A stretch of DNA of 42,815 nt from a virus: positions 1 through 42,815 of the IMG/VR virus record IMGVR_UViG_3300025941_000046; one strand, given 5' to 3'. Made by a program: the position numbers and the translations under genes. The notes under the pieces were generated by a model, which made no database searches, was not told the DNA's origin, and was given only the letters and a program-made list of their open reading frames with translations. How positions within the stretch are numbered: position 1 is the first letter of the stretch; every line of letters starts with the position of its first letter. Below, piece by piece: positions 7,099 to 14,377 of the stretch.

Positions 7099-7584
7099 GT
7101 CGGCATAGCGCCATCCACTCATCGATCGCGAGGCGCGGTAGCGTGCTGTTGCAGGGTGTATCCCATAATGCCGGGCCGCTGATTTTATTGACGGGAAGAG
7201 ACCATCGGGCGTCTGGCACGCTTTGGCCTGCCTTGAGTCGGCGCCATTTTCCTTCGCGGAACCACAGAAGATATTGCCCAGCTCATAGGGGCCGCGGTCG
7301 TTGAATCGGCACATACGCCACTGTCCCAAACCCTTCCCGCGTTCCGCTCCTGGCCCTTTTCGAGCAAGGGCATCGTGCCACCAGTTGAACCACGCCTCAT
7401 AAGTCAGATTGAATTCGATGCCACGTCTGGCTGCCTGTTTTCTGTGTGCCTCACAGGCCATCCGGCTGAGCATGTGGCCCTTGCAACAGTCCCGACAAAA
7501 GGTCGCACGGCCGTCTGCCGAGAACATGGTGTAGTGAAAATCGGCGATGTCTTTGTTTTCCCCACACTTTTCGCAATGCTTCAT
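7090..7584 (-). CDS. HNH-like homing endonuclease with zinc ribbon and C-terminal DNA-binding module
   Basis: This 164-residue protein starts with a zinc ribbon (CEKC at 4-7, CRDC near 30-33). A nuclease-like core follows, ending QWRMCRFNDRGPYELGNIFC (about 88-107) and then KEN. The GPY-x-x-GN signature is typical of phage HNH-like nucleases. The C-terminal 40 residues (TPDGLFPSIKSAARHYGI to SGWRYADRA) form a helix-turn-helix module like those of NUMOD/IENR repeats. A very similar module ends the protein at 31048-31608. It is probably a free-standing mobile endonuclease. Confidence 0.65.
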   Translation of the reverse strand: MKHCEKCGENKDIADFHYTMFSADGRATFCRDCCKGHMLSRMACEAHRKQAARRGIEFNLTYEAWFNWWHDALARKGPGAERGKGLGQWRMCRFNDRGPYELGNIFCGSAKENGADSRQAKACQTPDGLFPSIKSAARHYGIHPATARYRASRSMSGWRYADRA

Positions 7585-7596
7585 GGGTGCCTCGGG

Positions 7597-7636
7597 TAAA
7601 TTCCACTACTCCACATAATCGGGGTTATCGCGCCTA
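7597..7636 (-). repeat. Intergenic cassette, copy 6
   Basis: Read leftward the gap has GGCGCGATAAC, then TAGTGGAATTTA shortly before the nuclease start codon. It shares both parts of the cassette, but the hairpin is incomplete. Confidence 0.55.
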
Positions 7637-7852
7637 GGTGCCCTCCGGTGCGATTTCCGGCACGCTCCGCTCGATCTCGTCGGCGATGAAGCGCAACATC
7701 CGCGACAGCCCTGCGGTGACGGCCGGCGTCGCCTGAACCGAGAACCCACTCCCCGCAGGGCCGCCGATCACCACAACGATCACGCCCTCTGCCGCCGCCT
7801 GCTCGCGGACGAGCGTCGCGAGGTCGTCGTATTTTCCGGGTCCGGCTGGCAT
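7634..7852 (-). CDS. Conserved small phage protein (KYDDL...GGPAGSGFS)
   Basis: The 72-residue protein reads MPAGPGKYDDLATLVRE, then GVIVVVIGGPAGSGFSVQ, then a helix RMLRFIADEIE. I associate this pattern with a widespread small phage family of unknown function. The Gly-rich turn after a hydrophobic strand suggests a nucleotide-binding-like loop, but the protein is too short for a full P-loop domain. Confidence 0.6.
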   Translation of the reverse strand: MPAGPGKYDDLATLVREQAAAEGVIVVVIGGPAGSGFSVQATPAVTAGLSRMLRFIADEIERSVPEIAPEGT

Positions 7853-7870
7853 AGCTTCTTTTGACCTCCG

Positions 7871-8065
7871 TCATCCACCCCCTCGAATCCGGCGAAGCAG
7901 CTGCGACAGGCGCCATGGCCGCATCGCCCTGGCCTCGGCCAGCTGCTGGCGCAGCGCCTCCGCGGGGCATTCCATCTCCTTTTCTTTCGGCAGCGAGGCG
8001 CACATCCCGCACGTCTCGACCCCCCACCACCGGGCGCCGCAGCGCGGACAGCGCCAGGGTTTCAT
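7871..8065 (-). CDS. Zinc-ribbon protein
   Basis: In 64 residues, CPRC (6-9) and CGMC (about 19-22) make a four-Cys zinc ribbon, followed by a basic helix (QQLAEARAMRPWRLSQLLRRIR). It could bind nucleic acid or a protein partner. Its ATG overlaps the stop of the preceding membrane-protein gene. Confidence 0.6.
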   Translation of the reverse strand: MKPWRCPRCGARWWGVETCGMCASLPKEKEMECPAEALRQQLAEARAMRPWRLSQLLRRIRGGG

Positions 8066-8250
8066 TCGTCGCGTCCCATTTCCCGCAGCGCTTCCTCCCG
8101 CTCCTTCGGATCCATCCGCGCCAGGATCTTCTCGATCTCGCGCATCAGCATTTCACAGTACGTGTAGGGAAAGGCTTCCCACGCGGCCGCGAGATGGACC
8201 AACACCACGAGCGAGATCAGCCAAAGCCCGAGTTCGACGGTTAGGATCAT
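8062..8250 (-). CDS. Small single-span membrane protein
   Basis: I start at the ATG that overlaps the upstream stop, giving 62 residues. An N-terminal transmembrane helix (MILTVELGLWLISLVVLVHLAAAW) is followed by a charged cytoplasmic-type helix (EIEKILARMDPKEREEALREM). It is coupled on both sides by ATGA overlaps. No family is recognised; possible roles include superinfection interference or lysis timing. Confidence 0.55.
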   Translation of the reverse strand: MILTVELGLWLISLVVLVHLAAAWEAFPYTYCEMLMREIEKILARMDPKEREEALREMGRDE

Positions 8251-8627
8251 GCCAACTTCAACATAAACAGCCCCGGCTGCCGATCTTGCACCGGCTCGAC
8301 TACCCGGACGCCGATGGCGCGAGCCTGCCGCACGCAATCCCGGGTCCCCTTCCCGCCCGGAAACGCCAGAACGACGTCGGGCTTCGCATCCAGCAGCATG
8401 TGCTTGTTACGTTCCGGCCCAGCACGATCCCCGCGGCTCCAGTCGGCCTTATAGGTCACGAGGGGCACCTTGCGCCGGCGCGCCCAGGCGGCGGCGAGAC
8501 GGTCGGCCCCCGGAGCTCCGCCCTGCCCGAGGATCTCGATGCCGTAGTTGTTGTGCCAGAGGTCCAGCACATGCCAGAGCGTCTGCCGGTCGGCGTAATT
8601 CCTCCCGCCGCACACCACGACCATCAT
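8247..8627 (-). CDS. DUF2493 / SLOG-fold nucleotide-binding protein
   Basis: The 126-residue protein begins MMVVVCGGRNYADRQTLWHVLD and contains GQGGAPGADRLAAAWARRR (about 34-52) and VVLAFPGGKGTRDCVRQA (about 83-100). These three blocks are the signature of the DUF2493 branch of the SLOG superfamily, Rossmann-like proteins related to YpsA that bind nucleotides or ADP-ribose derivatives. Family length is complete. The role in phage is unknown. Starts at 8627 or 8624 are both possible. Confidence 0.75.
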   Translation of the reverse strand: MMVVVCGGRNYADRQTLWHVLDLWHNNYGIEILGQGGAPGADRLAAAWARRRKVPLVTYKADWSRGDRAGPERNKHMLLDAKPDVVLAFPGGKGTRDCVRQARAIGVRVVEPVQDRQPGLFMLKLA

Positions 8628-8797
8628 GCGGCGTCCCTTTCGTGCGGCAGCCGGCGCCGCATTTCCTCCCGCTCCTCCGGATCCCCGATCCCGGCGATGA
8701 ACGAGCAGGTCAGGCAACGTCCGTGCTCTGGCGGGCGGCCCAGCGCCATCGAATGGATCGACCAGCCGCAGCCGCAGCATATGAATGTCACGCTCAT
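8624..8797 (-). CDS. Tiny zinc-ribbon protein
   Basis: This 57-residue frame encodes ICCGCGWSIHS near its start and HGRCLTCSF in the middle, a plausible CxC...CxxC zinc site, then a charged tail. AAGGG precedes the ATG at 8795-8797. Its TGA overlaps the start of the DUF2493 gene. Spacing and overlap fit the surrounding operon, so I consider it real despite its size. Confidence 0.6.
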   Translation of the reverse strand: MSVTFICCGCGWSIHSMALGRPPEHGRCLTCSFIAGIGDPEEREEMRRRLPHERDAA

Positions 8798-8807
8798 GCC
8801 CGCCCTT

Positions 8808-9023
8808 TCACCATCCTTGGGGTGGAACGGGATCGTGGATCACCATGCGCCGGCTATCCGGGTCGAGGCTGGCGAACCAGTAGGTCGCCTCGGCCTCAAT
8901 GGCCTGGGTTGCGACTCGCGGCGGCAGGGCATCGCGCGCCACGAAACGGGCGACGCGCCCCTCCCTGTCGATGATCTCCCAGTGCCTATGATCGGCGCGA
9001 GGCCGCATAACCTTGACGATCAT
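8808..9023 (-). CDS. Small hypothetical protein, first gene of the leftward operon
   Basis: The ATG at 9021-9023 has a strong GAGGAGGA upstream and gives 71 residues. The protein has HWEIIDREGRVARFVA, a likely beta-hairpin, then EAEATYWFASLDPDSRRMVIHDP. I recognise no family. As first gene after the divergent spacer 9024-9096 it is probably controlled by the palindrome there. Confidence 0.55.
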   Translation of the reverse strand: MIVKVMRPRADHRHWEIIDREGRVARFVARDALPPRVATQAIEAEATYWFASLDPDSRRMVIHDPVPPQGW

Positions 9024-9064
9024 AGAGTCCTCCTCTCTTGCGCGAATCTTTGCGGTGTGTACCC

Positions 9065-9083
9065 GGCACGACAGTCGCCCATT
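9065..9083. promoter_or_regulatory. Dispersed palindrome CGACWGTCG, site A (divergent promoter region)
   Basis: GGCACGACAGTCGCCC centres on A9073 in the 73-bp gap between two divergent genes and ends 17-20 bases before the GTG of the regulator gene. It is one of seven exact copies of the core. Confidence 0.65.
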
Positions 9084-9096
9084 TTCCGGAGGCCGC

Positions 9097-9489
9097 GTGT
9101 CGGAAGACGAGATCCCCCAGGACGAGCTGGCTGGGGACAAGCTGGCCAACTACACGATCAAGAACCTGCCCTTGCGGGCCCGGATGCGGGCCTCGAACGC
9201 AGCCAGGATGGCCGGCCGGCCGCTCGGCCAATGGATGGACTGGGCGATCGGCCTTGCGGCCGACCAGCAGGAGCGGAACGCGGTGCTGCCTGGGGGCGAC
9301 AGTCGTGCCCTCGTGCCCCCGGGCTCCGAGGCGACGGCCCCGGCGCTGCCAGGGGCGACAGTCGCCCCTCCGGATCCGATGCTCTGTCTGGTGCACGCCG
9401 CCGTGGCGCTGAGCGGGGTCGGTGTGCGGAATACCAAGGTCGTGCGGCAGGCGCGTGACCTCGTCAGCCGAAAGCTGCTCGAGCTGTAG
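9097..9489 (+). CDS. Ribbon-helix-helix-like regulator candidate
   Basis: I choose the GTG at 9097 (CCGGAGG, 4 bases upstream) over an ATG at 9013 that would run through the divergent promoter region. The 130-residue product contains KLANYTIKNLPLRARMRASN then AARMAGRPLGQWMDWAIGL (about 14-52). A beta-strand followed by two helices of this kind resembles Arc-type ribbon-helix-helix DNA-binding proteins. A low-complexity Pro/Ala linker (about 65-95) is encoded by DNA that carries two more copies of the palindrome found in front of the gene. It is alone between oppositely oriented operons, so a self-regulated repressor is plausible. Confidence 0.55.
   Translation: MSEDEIPQDELAGDKLANYTIKNLPLRARMRASNAARMAGRPLGQWMDWAIGLAADQQERNAVLPGGDSRALVPPGSEATAPALPGATVAPPDPMLCLVHAAVALSGVGVRNTKVVRQARDLVSRKLLEL
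9297..9305. promoter_or_regulatory. CGACWGTCG site B
   Basis: Exact core CGACAGTCG inside the regulator gene; flanks GGGGG and TGCCC give partial dyad symmetry. Confidence 0.5.
9351..9369. promoter_or_regulatory. CGACWGTCG site C (perfect 19-bp palindrome)
   Basis: AGGGGCGACAGTCGCCCCT is perfectly symmetrical around A9360, 59 bases after site B. Confidence 0.6.
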
Positions 9490-9512
9490 GCGACGCTGGC
9501 GTAGCGACGGCA

Positions 9513-10814
9513 TCAGCCAGCCTCCAGCATCCGGTCGATCTCCCCCGGCGTGGGGAGGATCGCCGCGTGCGCTTTTGTCCAGCCACCTTTGTCGAGCTCG
9601 CTCAGCGGCCGGTCGAGCTTGCCGGGGGCGCCGATCCAATCGGCGATCTTCTCGGCCATCTCGGCGCTGGTGATCTTGTCGGTCTCGTCCTCCGCGTCTT
9701 CGAGTGCGCCGATGTTAAACTCGGTGAAGTCGACGTGGTCGATGCCCGGTACCGTGATCGCGATGTCGTAGCCGTTCCACTGGAAGCGCTTCAGCCCGGA
9801 GAAATGCAGCTTGATTGCGCGGATCCCGCGTTTGGTCCGTCGCTGATGGGCACGCACCAAATGGAAAATCCGCCGTCTCTTGCCGTCAGCGGTCTGCACC
9901 TGCTCACGGTCGCGGAAGAAGGCTGGGGTTTCCAACACGTCGACCACGAACGGCATGACAATGTTGTCCTTGGTCGCCGTGACCCGGATCATGCTGCGGT
10001 GCGCGGAGTAGAGCCACATGTTCATGCAGCTGATGAAGGTCCGGCGCAGATGTTCGGCCGAACTGAGGCCCTCGCTATAGTTATCCTCAAAGTCACTCAG
10101 CCCCCAACGCTGATGCTTAATGACGCTCTCTCCACCCTTGCGATGGCGGATCACCTGCGATTCTGACTTCAGCACCCGAAGCGCTCGCACGGTCCCGTCG
10201 GGGAAGACATTGACGACATAGTCATCGCCCCACCCATGCTTGCGCTGGTGATTGTTGAGCGTCTTGTTCTTCTTGTCGTCCCAATAGACGTGACAGCGAT
10301 AGGTGACTCCGGCGTTGACCCGTTCGATGTTGTGGCCTGGACGCTCCAGGCGGACGAAGGTCATGAAGCGGCCCTGGACCTTCCTCTCACCATTGACCAC
10401 ATCGTCGTCGGAGCTGGTGAGACCGATCGCGACGGCTCCGAAGGCTGGCATGATGCGCAATGCCTCCGGCTCCAGCTCGCGATGATCGTGCTTCAAGCCG
10501 CGCACGATATAGGCTCCGAGCCGGCGATAGAGCGCGTAGTGATCTGGCGACCAGCGGCGCATGCGCTTGATGTACGTCTGATAGATATCCAGCCTGTCGA
10601 GTACGTCGGCCTTCAGTTTCGCTATGTGCCTGCGGGGCGCCCGGGGCGGGGTGGGTGGGCTGACAGCCTTGGGTGCCGGCTCTGGGGCCAGCACCGCCTC
10701 GATCGCCGTCTCGTCGCAGTCGAGCAGCGAGCGAGCACCGACCCCGCCCATACAGGTCTTCCAAAAGCCGATCCAAGCCTGCGAGGCGGCGTGATTGATG
10801 GCGGCGTGATTCAA
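9513..10814 (-). CDS. Large conserved phage protein, function unknown
   Basis: A TTG at 10812-10814 with GGGGGGAGGA 7 bases upstream gives 433 residues; an internal ATG at 10749-10751 is the alternative. The protein has a Pro-rich N-terminal linker (about 45-65) and a basic region (KRMRRWSPDHYALYRRLG). Its long C-terminal half contains TFISCMNMWLYSAHRS, ETPAFFRDREQV and FHLVRAHQRRTKRG, then LHFSGLKRFQWNGYDIAITVPG. I recognise this C-terminal pattern as recurring in alphaproteobacterial phages but know no function. It closes the leftward recombination operon. Confidence 0.65.
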   Translation of the reverse strand: MNHAAINHAASQAWIGFWKTCMGGVGARSLLDCDETAIEAVLAPEPAPKAVSPPTPPRAPRRHIAKLKADVLDRLDIYQTYIKRMRRWSPDHYALYRRLGAYIVRGLKHDHRELEPEALRIMPAFGAVAIGLTSSDDDVVNGERKVQGRFMTFVRLERPGHNIERVNAGVTYRCHVYWDDKKNKTLNNHQRKHGWGDDYVVNVFPDGTVRALRVLKSESQVIRHRKGGESVIKHQRWGLSDFEDNYSEGLSSAEHLRRTFISCMNMWLYSAHRSMIRVTATKDNIVMPFVVDVLETPAFFRDREQVQTADGKRRRIFHLVRAHQRRTKRGIRAIKLHFSGLKRFQWNGYDIAITVPGIDHVDFTEFNIGALEDAEDETDKITSAEMAEKIADWIGAPGKLDRPLSELDKGGWTKAHAAILPTPGEIDRMLEAG

Positions 10815-10847
10815 AAACGGTCCTCCCCCCAAAGGCTCGTCAGTGGG

Positions 10848-10907
10848 TCACAGCGCCATCCCCGGCCTCGTGATCGGGCAATAGTCGCGGTCTGGCCCTG
10901 AACTCAT
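10848..10907 (-). CDS. Candidate 19-residue minigene
   Basis: The frame MSSGPDRDYCPITRPGMAL starts at an ATG that overlaps the stop of the MarR-like gene (ATGA) and ends 33 bases before the next start. The overlap suggests translation, but 19 codons is within chance expectation. Confidence 0.35.
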   Translation of the reverse strand: MSSGPDRDYCPITRPGMAL

Positions 10908-11146
10908 GCAACGGCCTCTCGCGTGGTCTCCTCGGCGCGGCGGCCGGTCCGTGTGATGGCGAACAGCACGAACCGCAGGTCGCCGGAGCTCGGCGGGTGT
11001 CGGGTCACCAGCTTCCGCGCCACCAATCCGTTCGCCAGCCTCGACGCCTGCGAGCGCGATATCCCCATCAGCGAGGCGATCGAGCCGAGCGCCAGCCGCT
11101 CGTGTGTCGCCAGCACGCCCAGCAGCTGTCGCTCGCGCGGTGTCAT
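10904..11146 (-). CDS. MarR-like winged-helix regulator
   Basis: The 80-residue product is a single winged helix: RERQLLGVLATHERLALGSIASLMGISRSQASRLANGLVARKLVTRH (about 4-50), then a wing GDLRFVLFAITRTGRR. It lacks the dimerisation helices of full MarR proteins, so it may act alone or with a partner. The ATG overlaps the stop of the ERF gene, so it is co-translated with the recombination module. Confidence 0.65.
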   Translation of the reverse strand: MTPRERQLLGVLATHERLALGSIASLMGISRSQASRLANGLVARKLVTRHPPSSGDLRFVLFAITRTGRRAEETTREAVA

Positions 11147-12603
11147 GCTGCGGCCGCCGGCAGCTCGTTGTGCTTCGCGGTGAACTCGGCATTGATCCGG
11201 TTGAACAGCGGCGGCTTGCTGGTCCGCAGCTTGGCGATCTGCGGCCGGATCTCGGAGACTAGGCGATCGAAGTCCTTCCGCCCGTTGGCGTCCGCCGTGA
11301 TCTTCTGGATCTTCGTGACCTGCGCATCGACCCAGACCGCGTCCTCATCCTGCGCCGGCGGCGGCGCGGGCTCCTTCATCCAGTCCGGCACCACATCGCC
11401 GTCGTCTTCCTCGGCGCGCCGTTGCGCCTCGCCACGGTCGAAGTTGTCCATCATCCGACCGACGACTGACGCCGGCTCTTGCAGATCGACCAACAACGGT
11501 CCGACGGCTGGGTAGGTCCTGGCCGCGGCCAAGGCGTCGGCGTTGTGGTGCAGCAGGTTCGGCCGCTCGAAGCCCGGCGTCCGCTCCCATTCCTTGAGCA
11601 TCAGACGGGCCCAGCGCGCCGGGTCGACGGTCAGCTCGCCGTCGGTCTCGCCGTTGGCGTCGAACACCGGGAAGTCGAAGCCCGGCGGCGGCGTTGCGAC
11701 CTTCTGCGCCAGCCGCTTGCGAGCGGCGCCGAGCGCTGCGGCGATCTCCACCTGCGCCGGCTTGGGTGCTTTGTCGACGTGCTCGCGCACGATCTGCACG
11801 AGCTCCTCGAGCTTCTCCGCCGTCGGCTCGCTGGCGAAGGCCGCCTTCAGCCGATCGACTTCCGCTCGCTCGCCGCGGGCCAGCCGTTGCTTCCAGTCCC
11901 GCGGGGGAGGGGCGACTGTCGTGTCGGGCTGGCGTGGGGGCTGCTCGCGCTTCACCTGATCGCGGCGTTCGAGGCTCTGGCTCCGCTGTCGGCCGCCGTC
12001 GTCGTCCTGGGAGCTTGCATTGCCGTCGATTTCCTCGCGGCGCATCGCAATGCCGATCGCGCGGCAGAGCAGGCCACGCTGGACGTAGGTTATCGACGCC
12101 TGCTGCCCCTGGATGACCGTCTTGTTGACGGTCCCCTTCGGTCCCATCGTGTCGGGGGCGAAATACTCCTCCTCGTGTCCGGCCGCGTGGCGGACGATGC
12201 ACTTGAGGCGGATCAGCTCGGTGCCGGTCGGCACGGTGTCGAACGAGACGCTGAACCCGTGCGCGGTCCAGATCTGGTAGCACGCCTCCCACAGATCGCC
12301 GTAGTCGGTGTACTTGCCCTTGCCTTCCTGGTTGGGCGTGTCTTTATCCAACACCGGGAGCGCTCGCTGCATTGCCGGCAAGGCGGCATAGAAGGCGATG
12401 CGGGCGGCGTCGGCGCGATCGGCCTTCTCCCATTCACGCTGCTTTTCCTGCGTGATGATCCAGGTTTCCGCCAGCGTCTTCAGCTTGTCGGCGTCGATCG
12501 CCGGGTTCATCGCCATCCGGGTCAGAAAATCGTCCGGCGCCTCGGCCACATGATTTCCGTTCGTCGGCACGACAGTCGTGCCGGGCTTCTGATCGTCGCT
12601 CAT
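11143..12603 (-). CDS. erf: ERF-family single-strand annealing protein with long C-terminal extension
   Basis: The 486-residue protein anneals complementary single DNA strands in phage recombination. The ERF domain spans about residues 65-190, with FYAALPAMQRALPVLDKDT, GKYTDYGDLWEACYQIWTAHGFSVSFDT, the RHAAGHEEEYF strand and NKTVIQGQQASITYVQRGLL. This is followed by a disordered, Glu/Arg/Gln-rich linker and about 240 extra residues not found in minimal ERF proteins. Two copies of the CGACWGTCG palindrome lie in the coding sequence, each read as a T-T-V-(V/A)-P peptide. ATGA overlaps join it to both neighbours. Confidence 0.85.
   Translation of the reverse strand: MSDDQKPGTTVVPTNGNHVAEAPDDFLTRMAMNPAIDADKLKTLAETWIITQEKQREWEKADRADAARIAFYAALPAMQRALPVLDKDTPNQEGKGKYTDYGDLWEACYQIWTAHGFSVSFDTVPTGTELIRLKCIVRHAAGHEEEYFAPDTMGPKGTVNKTVIQGQQASITYVQRGLLCRAIGIAMRREEIDGNASSQDDDGGRQRSQSLERRDQVKREQPPRQPDTTVAPPPRDWKQRLARGERAEVDRLKAAFASEPTAEKLEELVQIVREHVDKAPKPAQVEIAAALGAARKRLAQKVATPPPGFDFPVFDANGETDGELTVDPARWARLMLKEWERTPGFERPNLLHHNADALAAARTYPAVGPLLVDLQEPASVVGRMMDNFDRGEAQRRAEEDDGDVVPDWMKEPAPPPAQDEDAVWVDAQVTKIQKITADANGRKDFDRLVSEIRPQIAKLRTSKPPLFNRINAEFTAKHNELPAAAA
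11908..11926. promoter_or_regulatory. CGACWGTCG site D
   Basis: AGGGGCGACTGTCGTGTCG, core at 11913-11921, inside the ERF linker coding sequence. The centre base is T rather than A on the + strand. Confidence 0.5.
12565..12583. promoter_or_regulatory. CGACWGTCG site E (perfect 19-bp palindrome)
   Basis: CGGCACGACAGTCGTGCCG is fully symmetrical around A12574 and lies 20 bases inside the ERF gene, close to its start. Confidence 0.6.
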
Positions 12604-13397
12604 CAGCGGATACCGAGCGAGGCGACTTCCACCCAACGAATACCCGGCACCTTGGTCGTCGGCCGTCCGGTTGCCTTGTCACGCTGCTTCATCGCCGCTT
12701 TGATGGCGGAGTCATTGATCATCAAATAAGCCAGCGGAATCTTATCGAAGTCCTCGATCTCGTACTCCCAGCGGGTGCGGACCGAGGCGACGGCACCGTA
12801 ATGACCTACCGTTTTCGCCAGCTGGGCCGGCTTGCCGGCGGCGATCTCCGCGGCGTTCCTTGCCGCCCTGGCAGAGTCCGCGGCGGCATGGGCCTGTCCG
12901 TCGTCCGGATCGAAGATGCCGCGCCGCTGCACTGCGGCCGCAGCCTCGGCATCGCGCCGTGCGCGTTCCGCGGCTTCCGCGGCCCGGCGCTGCGCTTCGG
13001 CGCGGGCGGCCGCCGCTTTGCGGGTCTGGTAGTCGAGCAGAATGGCGCGGGCCTGCTGCAGCGGGGCGCCCAGCGTGGTCATGAACCTGTCGCGCCAGCC
13101 ATCCACCGTCTTGCCGGCGTCGATGAAGGGGCGCTTTTCGGCGAGGATCCGCTCTCTCGCGGCGCGCTCCATATCGCCGGCGATGCGGATGTTGTCGGTG
13201 AACAGCGCGGCGGCTTCGTCGTCCTCGACCTGCGGGTGCGCCTCGATCATTGCGTCGAGGGCGGGGACGACCTCTTCGTTGCGGCGCTCGACCAGATCGG
13301 CGAGGCAGTAGTCGAGCCACTCGGTGACCTGCTGCGCCGACAGCGGCTCGGGAGGCGGCGGAGCGTTGCTCCCCGTCAGTATGGCGGTGGTTCCCAT
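12603..13397 (-). CDS. Coiled-coil phage protein next to ERF
   Basis: The 264-residue protein begins at the ATG behind AAGGA. The order is: a Pro-rich start, a helical domain with WLDYCLADLVERRNEEV, the DGWRDRFMTTLGAPLQQARAILLDYQ segment (about 98-123), and a very Ala/Arg/Glu-rich coiled coil (about 125-195). It ends with a GHYGAVASVRTRWEYEIEDFDKIP domain (about 196-219). This architecture is common beside RecT/ERF-type recombinases in phages. It may act with the annealing protein; the function is not established. Confidence 0.65.
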   Translation of the reverse strand: MGTTAILTGSNAPPPPEPLSAQQVTEWLDYCLADLVERRNEEVVPALDAMIEAHPQVEDDEAAALFTDNIRIAGDMERAARERILAEKRPFIDAGKTVDGWRDRFMTTLGAPLQQARAILLDYQTRKAAAARAEAQRRAAEAAERARRDAEAAAAVQRRGIFDPDDGQAHAAADSARAARNAAEIAAGKPAQLAKTVGHYGAVASVRTRWEYEIEDFDKIPLAYLMINDSAIKAAMKQRDKATGRPTTKVPGIRWVEVASLGIR

Positions 13398-13759
13398 GAT
13401 TGCGGTTTCCTTGGATAGAGAGGCCGCAGATTGAGGCGGTCTATCGCGCGACGCGGCCAGCACGCGGGATGATCGGGGTTGTTCTCGGCGGCCCAGGATT
13501 TGATAGAGAGCAGCCAGGAATAAGTCTCAGCGTCGATGCGTTCACCGTAGGCGTGGATGTTGGAGACGCCCTCAGCGCGCCACGGGTCCGGATTGGCTGG
13601 GTGGGTGAACCCGTCGATCGTGGCCTGCCAGCCATCGCTGGTTGACTCGATCCGGCAGGGCACCTGCCAGCCGCCGCGGACGAGGCGGAGCCGGAAATAA
13701 CCGGGCTCGACGATATCGACGAAACGGGCCTGGGAGGCTGCGTGGCGAGGGTTGCTCAC
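13376..13759 (-). CDS. Conserved phage protein, function unknown
   Basis: A GTG overlapping the upstream stop (GTGA) starts this 127-residue protein. EPGYFRLRLVRGGWQVPCRIE (about 18-38), HPANPDPWRAEGV and PDHPACWPRRAIDRLNLRPLYP are hallmarks of a small phage family widespread in alphaproteobacteria. The N-terminal strands look like an SH3- or OB-type barrel. It overlaps the start of the coiled-coil gene by 22 bases. Confidence 0.6.
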   Translation of the reverse strand: MSNPRHAASQARFVDIVEPGYFRLRLVRGGWQVPCRIESTSDGWQATIDGFTHPANPDPWRAEGVSNIHAYGERIDAETYSWLLSIKSWAAENNPDHPACWPRRAIDRLNLRPLYPRKPQSWEPPPY

Positions 13760-14229
13760 GCCACGTGCTGCCAAGATTTGCGGGTGACGATATGAGAGAT
13801 TGCTGCGCGGCTTACGCCGTAGATCTTACCCAAGTCGGCATAGCTCTTTTGGCCAGTGGCATACTGCCGCCTGATCGACGTGACGTTCTCTTCGGTCAGA
13901 ACGGGGGGCCGGCCAGCGCCACGTCGCAGGCCAAGATCGGCCTTGCGCTTCAAATCAGCCGCGTTCTCCGCTGGCGAGCCAAGGAATAAGTGGCGTGGGT
14001 TACAGCAGGCCGGGACATCACACCGATGGCAGACATGCTTGCCTTGTGGGATTTCGCCTATCCAGAGCCGATAAGCGGATTTGGCCGCAGTCTCTCGTCG
14101 ACCATCAGGACTTTCGGATAATCCGTAGCCGGCGCCCGGCCTTCCATCTACCGGTCCTGTCCAAAGCCAACATTCCTCGTCGGATCCGCGCCTGATACGG
14201 GCTTCAAAAACATCAACTTTCCACGCCAT
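13756..14229 (-). CDS. HNH homing endonuclease (HNH_3 type) with C-terminal HTH
   Basis: The 157-residue protein has CWLWTG and GYGLSES near the start. The nuclease core is AYRLWIGEIPQGKHVCHRCDVPACCNPRHLFLGSPAENAADLKRK (about 52-96). It holds the paired His (KHVCH), two Cys pairs and the final Asn of the betabeta-alpha-metal fold. LTEENVTSIRRQYATGQKSYADLGKIYGVSRAAISHIV (about 112-149) is a helix-turn-helix. Free-standing enzymes of this type cut intron-less or rival phage DNA. It is the promoter-proximal gene of the leftward operon. Confidence 0.85.
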   Translation of the reverse strand: MAWKVDVFEARIRRGSDEECWLWTGPVDGRPGAGYGLSESPDGRRETAAKSAYRLWIGEIPQGKHVCHRCDVPACCNPRHLFLGSPAENAADLKRKADLGLRRGAGRPPVLTEENVTSIRRQYATGQKSYADLGKIYGVSRAAISHIVTRKSWQHVA

Positions 14230-14234
14230 AGGCC

Positions 14235-14269
14235 GTCAACCATTGTCATGAACTTTGGCAATAGTTGAC
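14235..14269. promoter_or_regulatory. Long dyad in front of the leftward operon
   Basis: Arms GTCAACCATTG and CAATAGTTGAC are inverted repeats (10 of 11 pairs) separated by 13 bases, just upstream of the HNH gene start. A TTGACA box (minus strand, 14285-14290) with an AACTAT 18 bases further would place a leftward promoter across it. Confidence 0.5.
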
Positions 14270-14297
14270 GAAGCTAGCCTGCGTTGTCAATCCGGTG

Positions 14298-14316
14298 AAT
14301 CGGTACAAAACCGATT
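14298..14316. promoter_or_regulatory. Perfect dyad AATCGGT-N5-ACCGATT
   Basis: Seven-base perfect arms around ACAAA in the 148-bp gap between the repressor gene and the leftward operon. It could be a repressor operator or a short hairpin. Confidence 0.45.
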
Positions 14317-14351
14317 TATTTCTGCGAAGGCTGGCGCCTCGGCAGACTGAT

Positions 14352-14373
14352 CGCTGTTAGGAATGTAACAGCG
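14352..14373 (-). terminator. Hairpin after the repressor gene
   Basis: CGCTGTTA and TAACAGCG form a perfect 8-bp stem with a 6-base loop, 4 bases beyond the repressor stop. No T-run follows, so termination would be weak; an operator role is possible. Confidence 0.4.
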
Positions 14374-14377
14374 GAAA

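Noticed and set aside
9013-9096. ATG at 9013 as start of the regulator gene
   Set aside because: It would overlap the divergent gene start and run through the palindrome; the GTG at 9097 has a far better ribosome site.
10848-11192. 115-codon minus frame overlapping the MarR-like gene
   Set aside because: Out-of-frame shadow; the MarR-like frame has a recognisable HTH and ATGA coupling. Only its last 19 codons survive as a minigene candidate.
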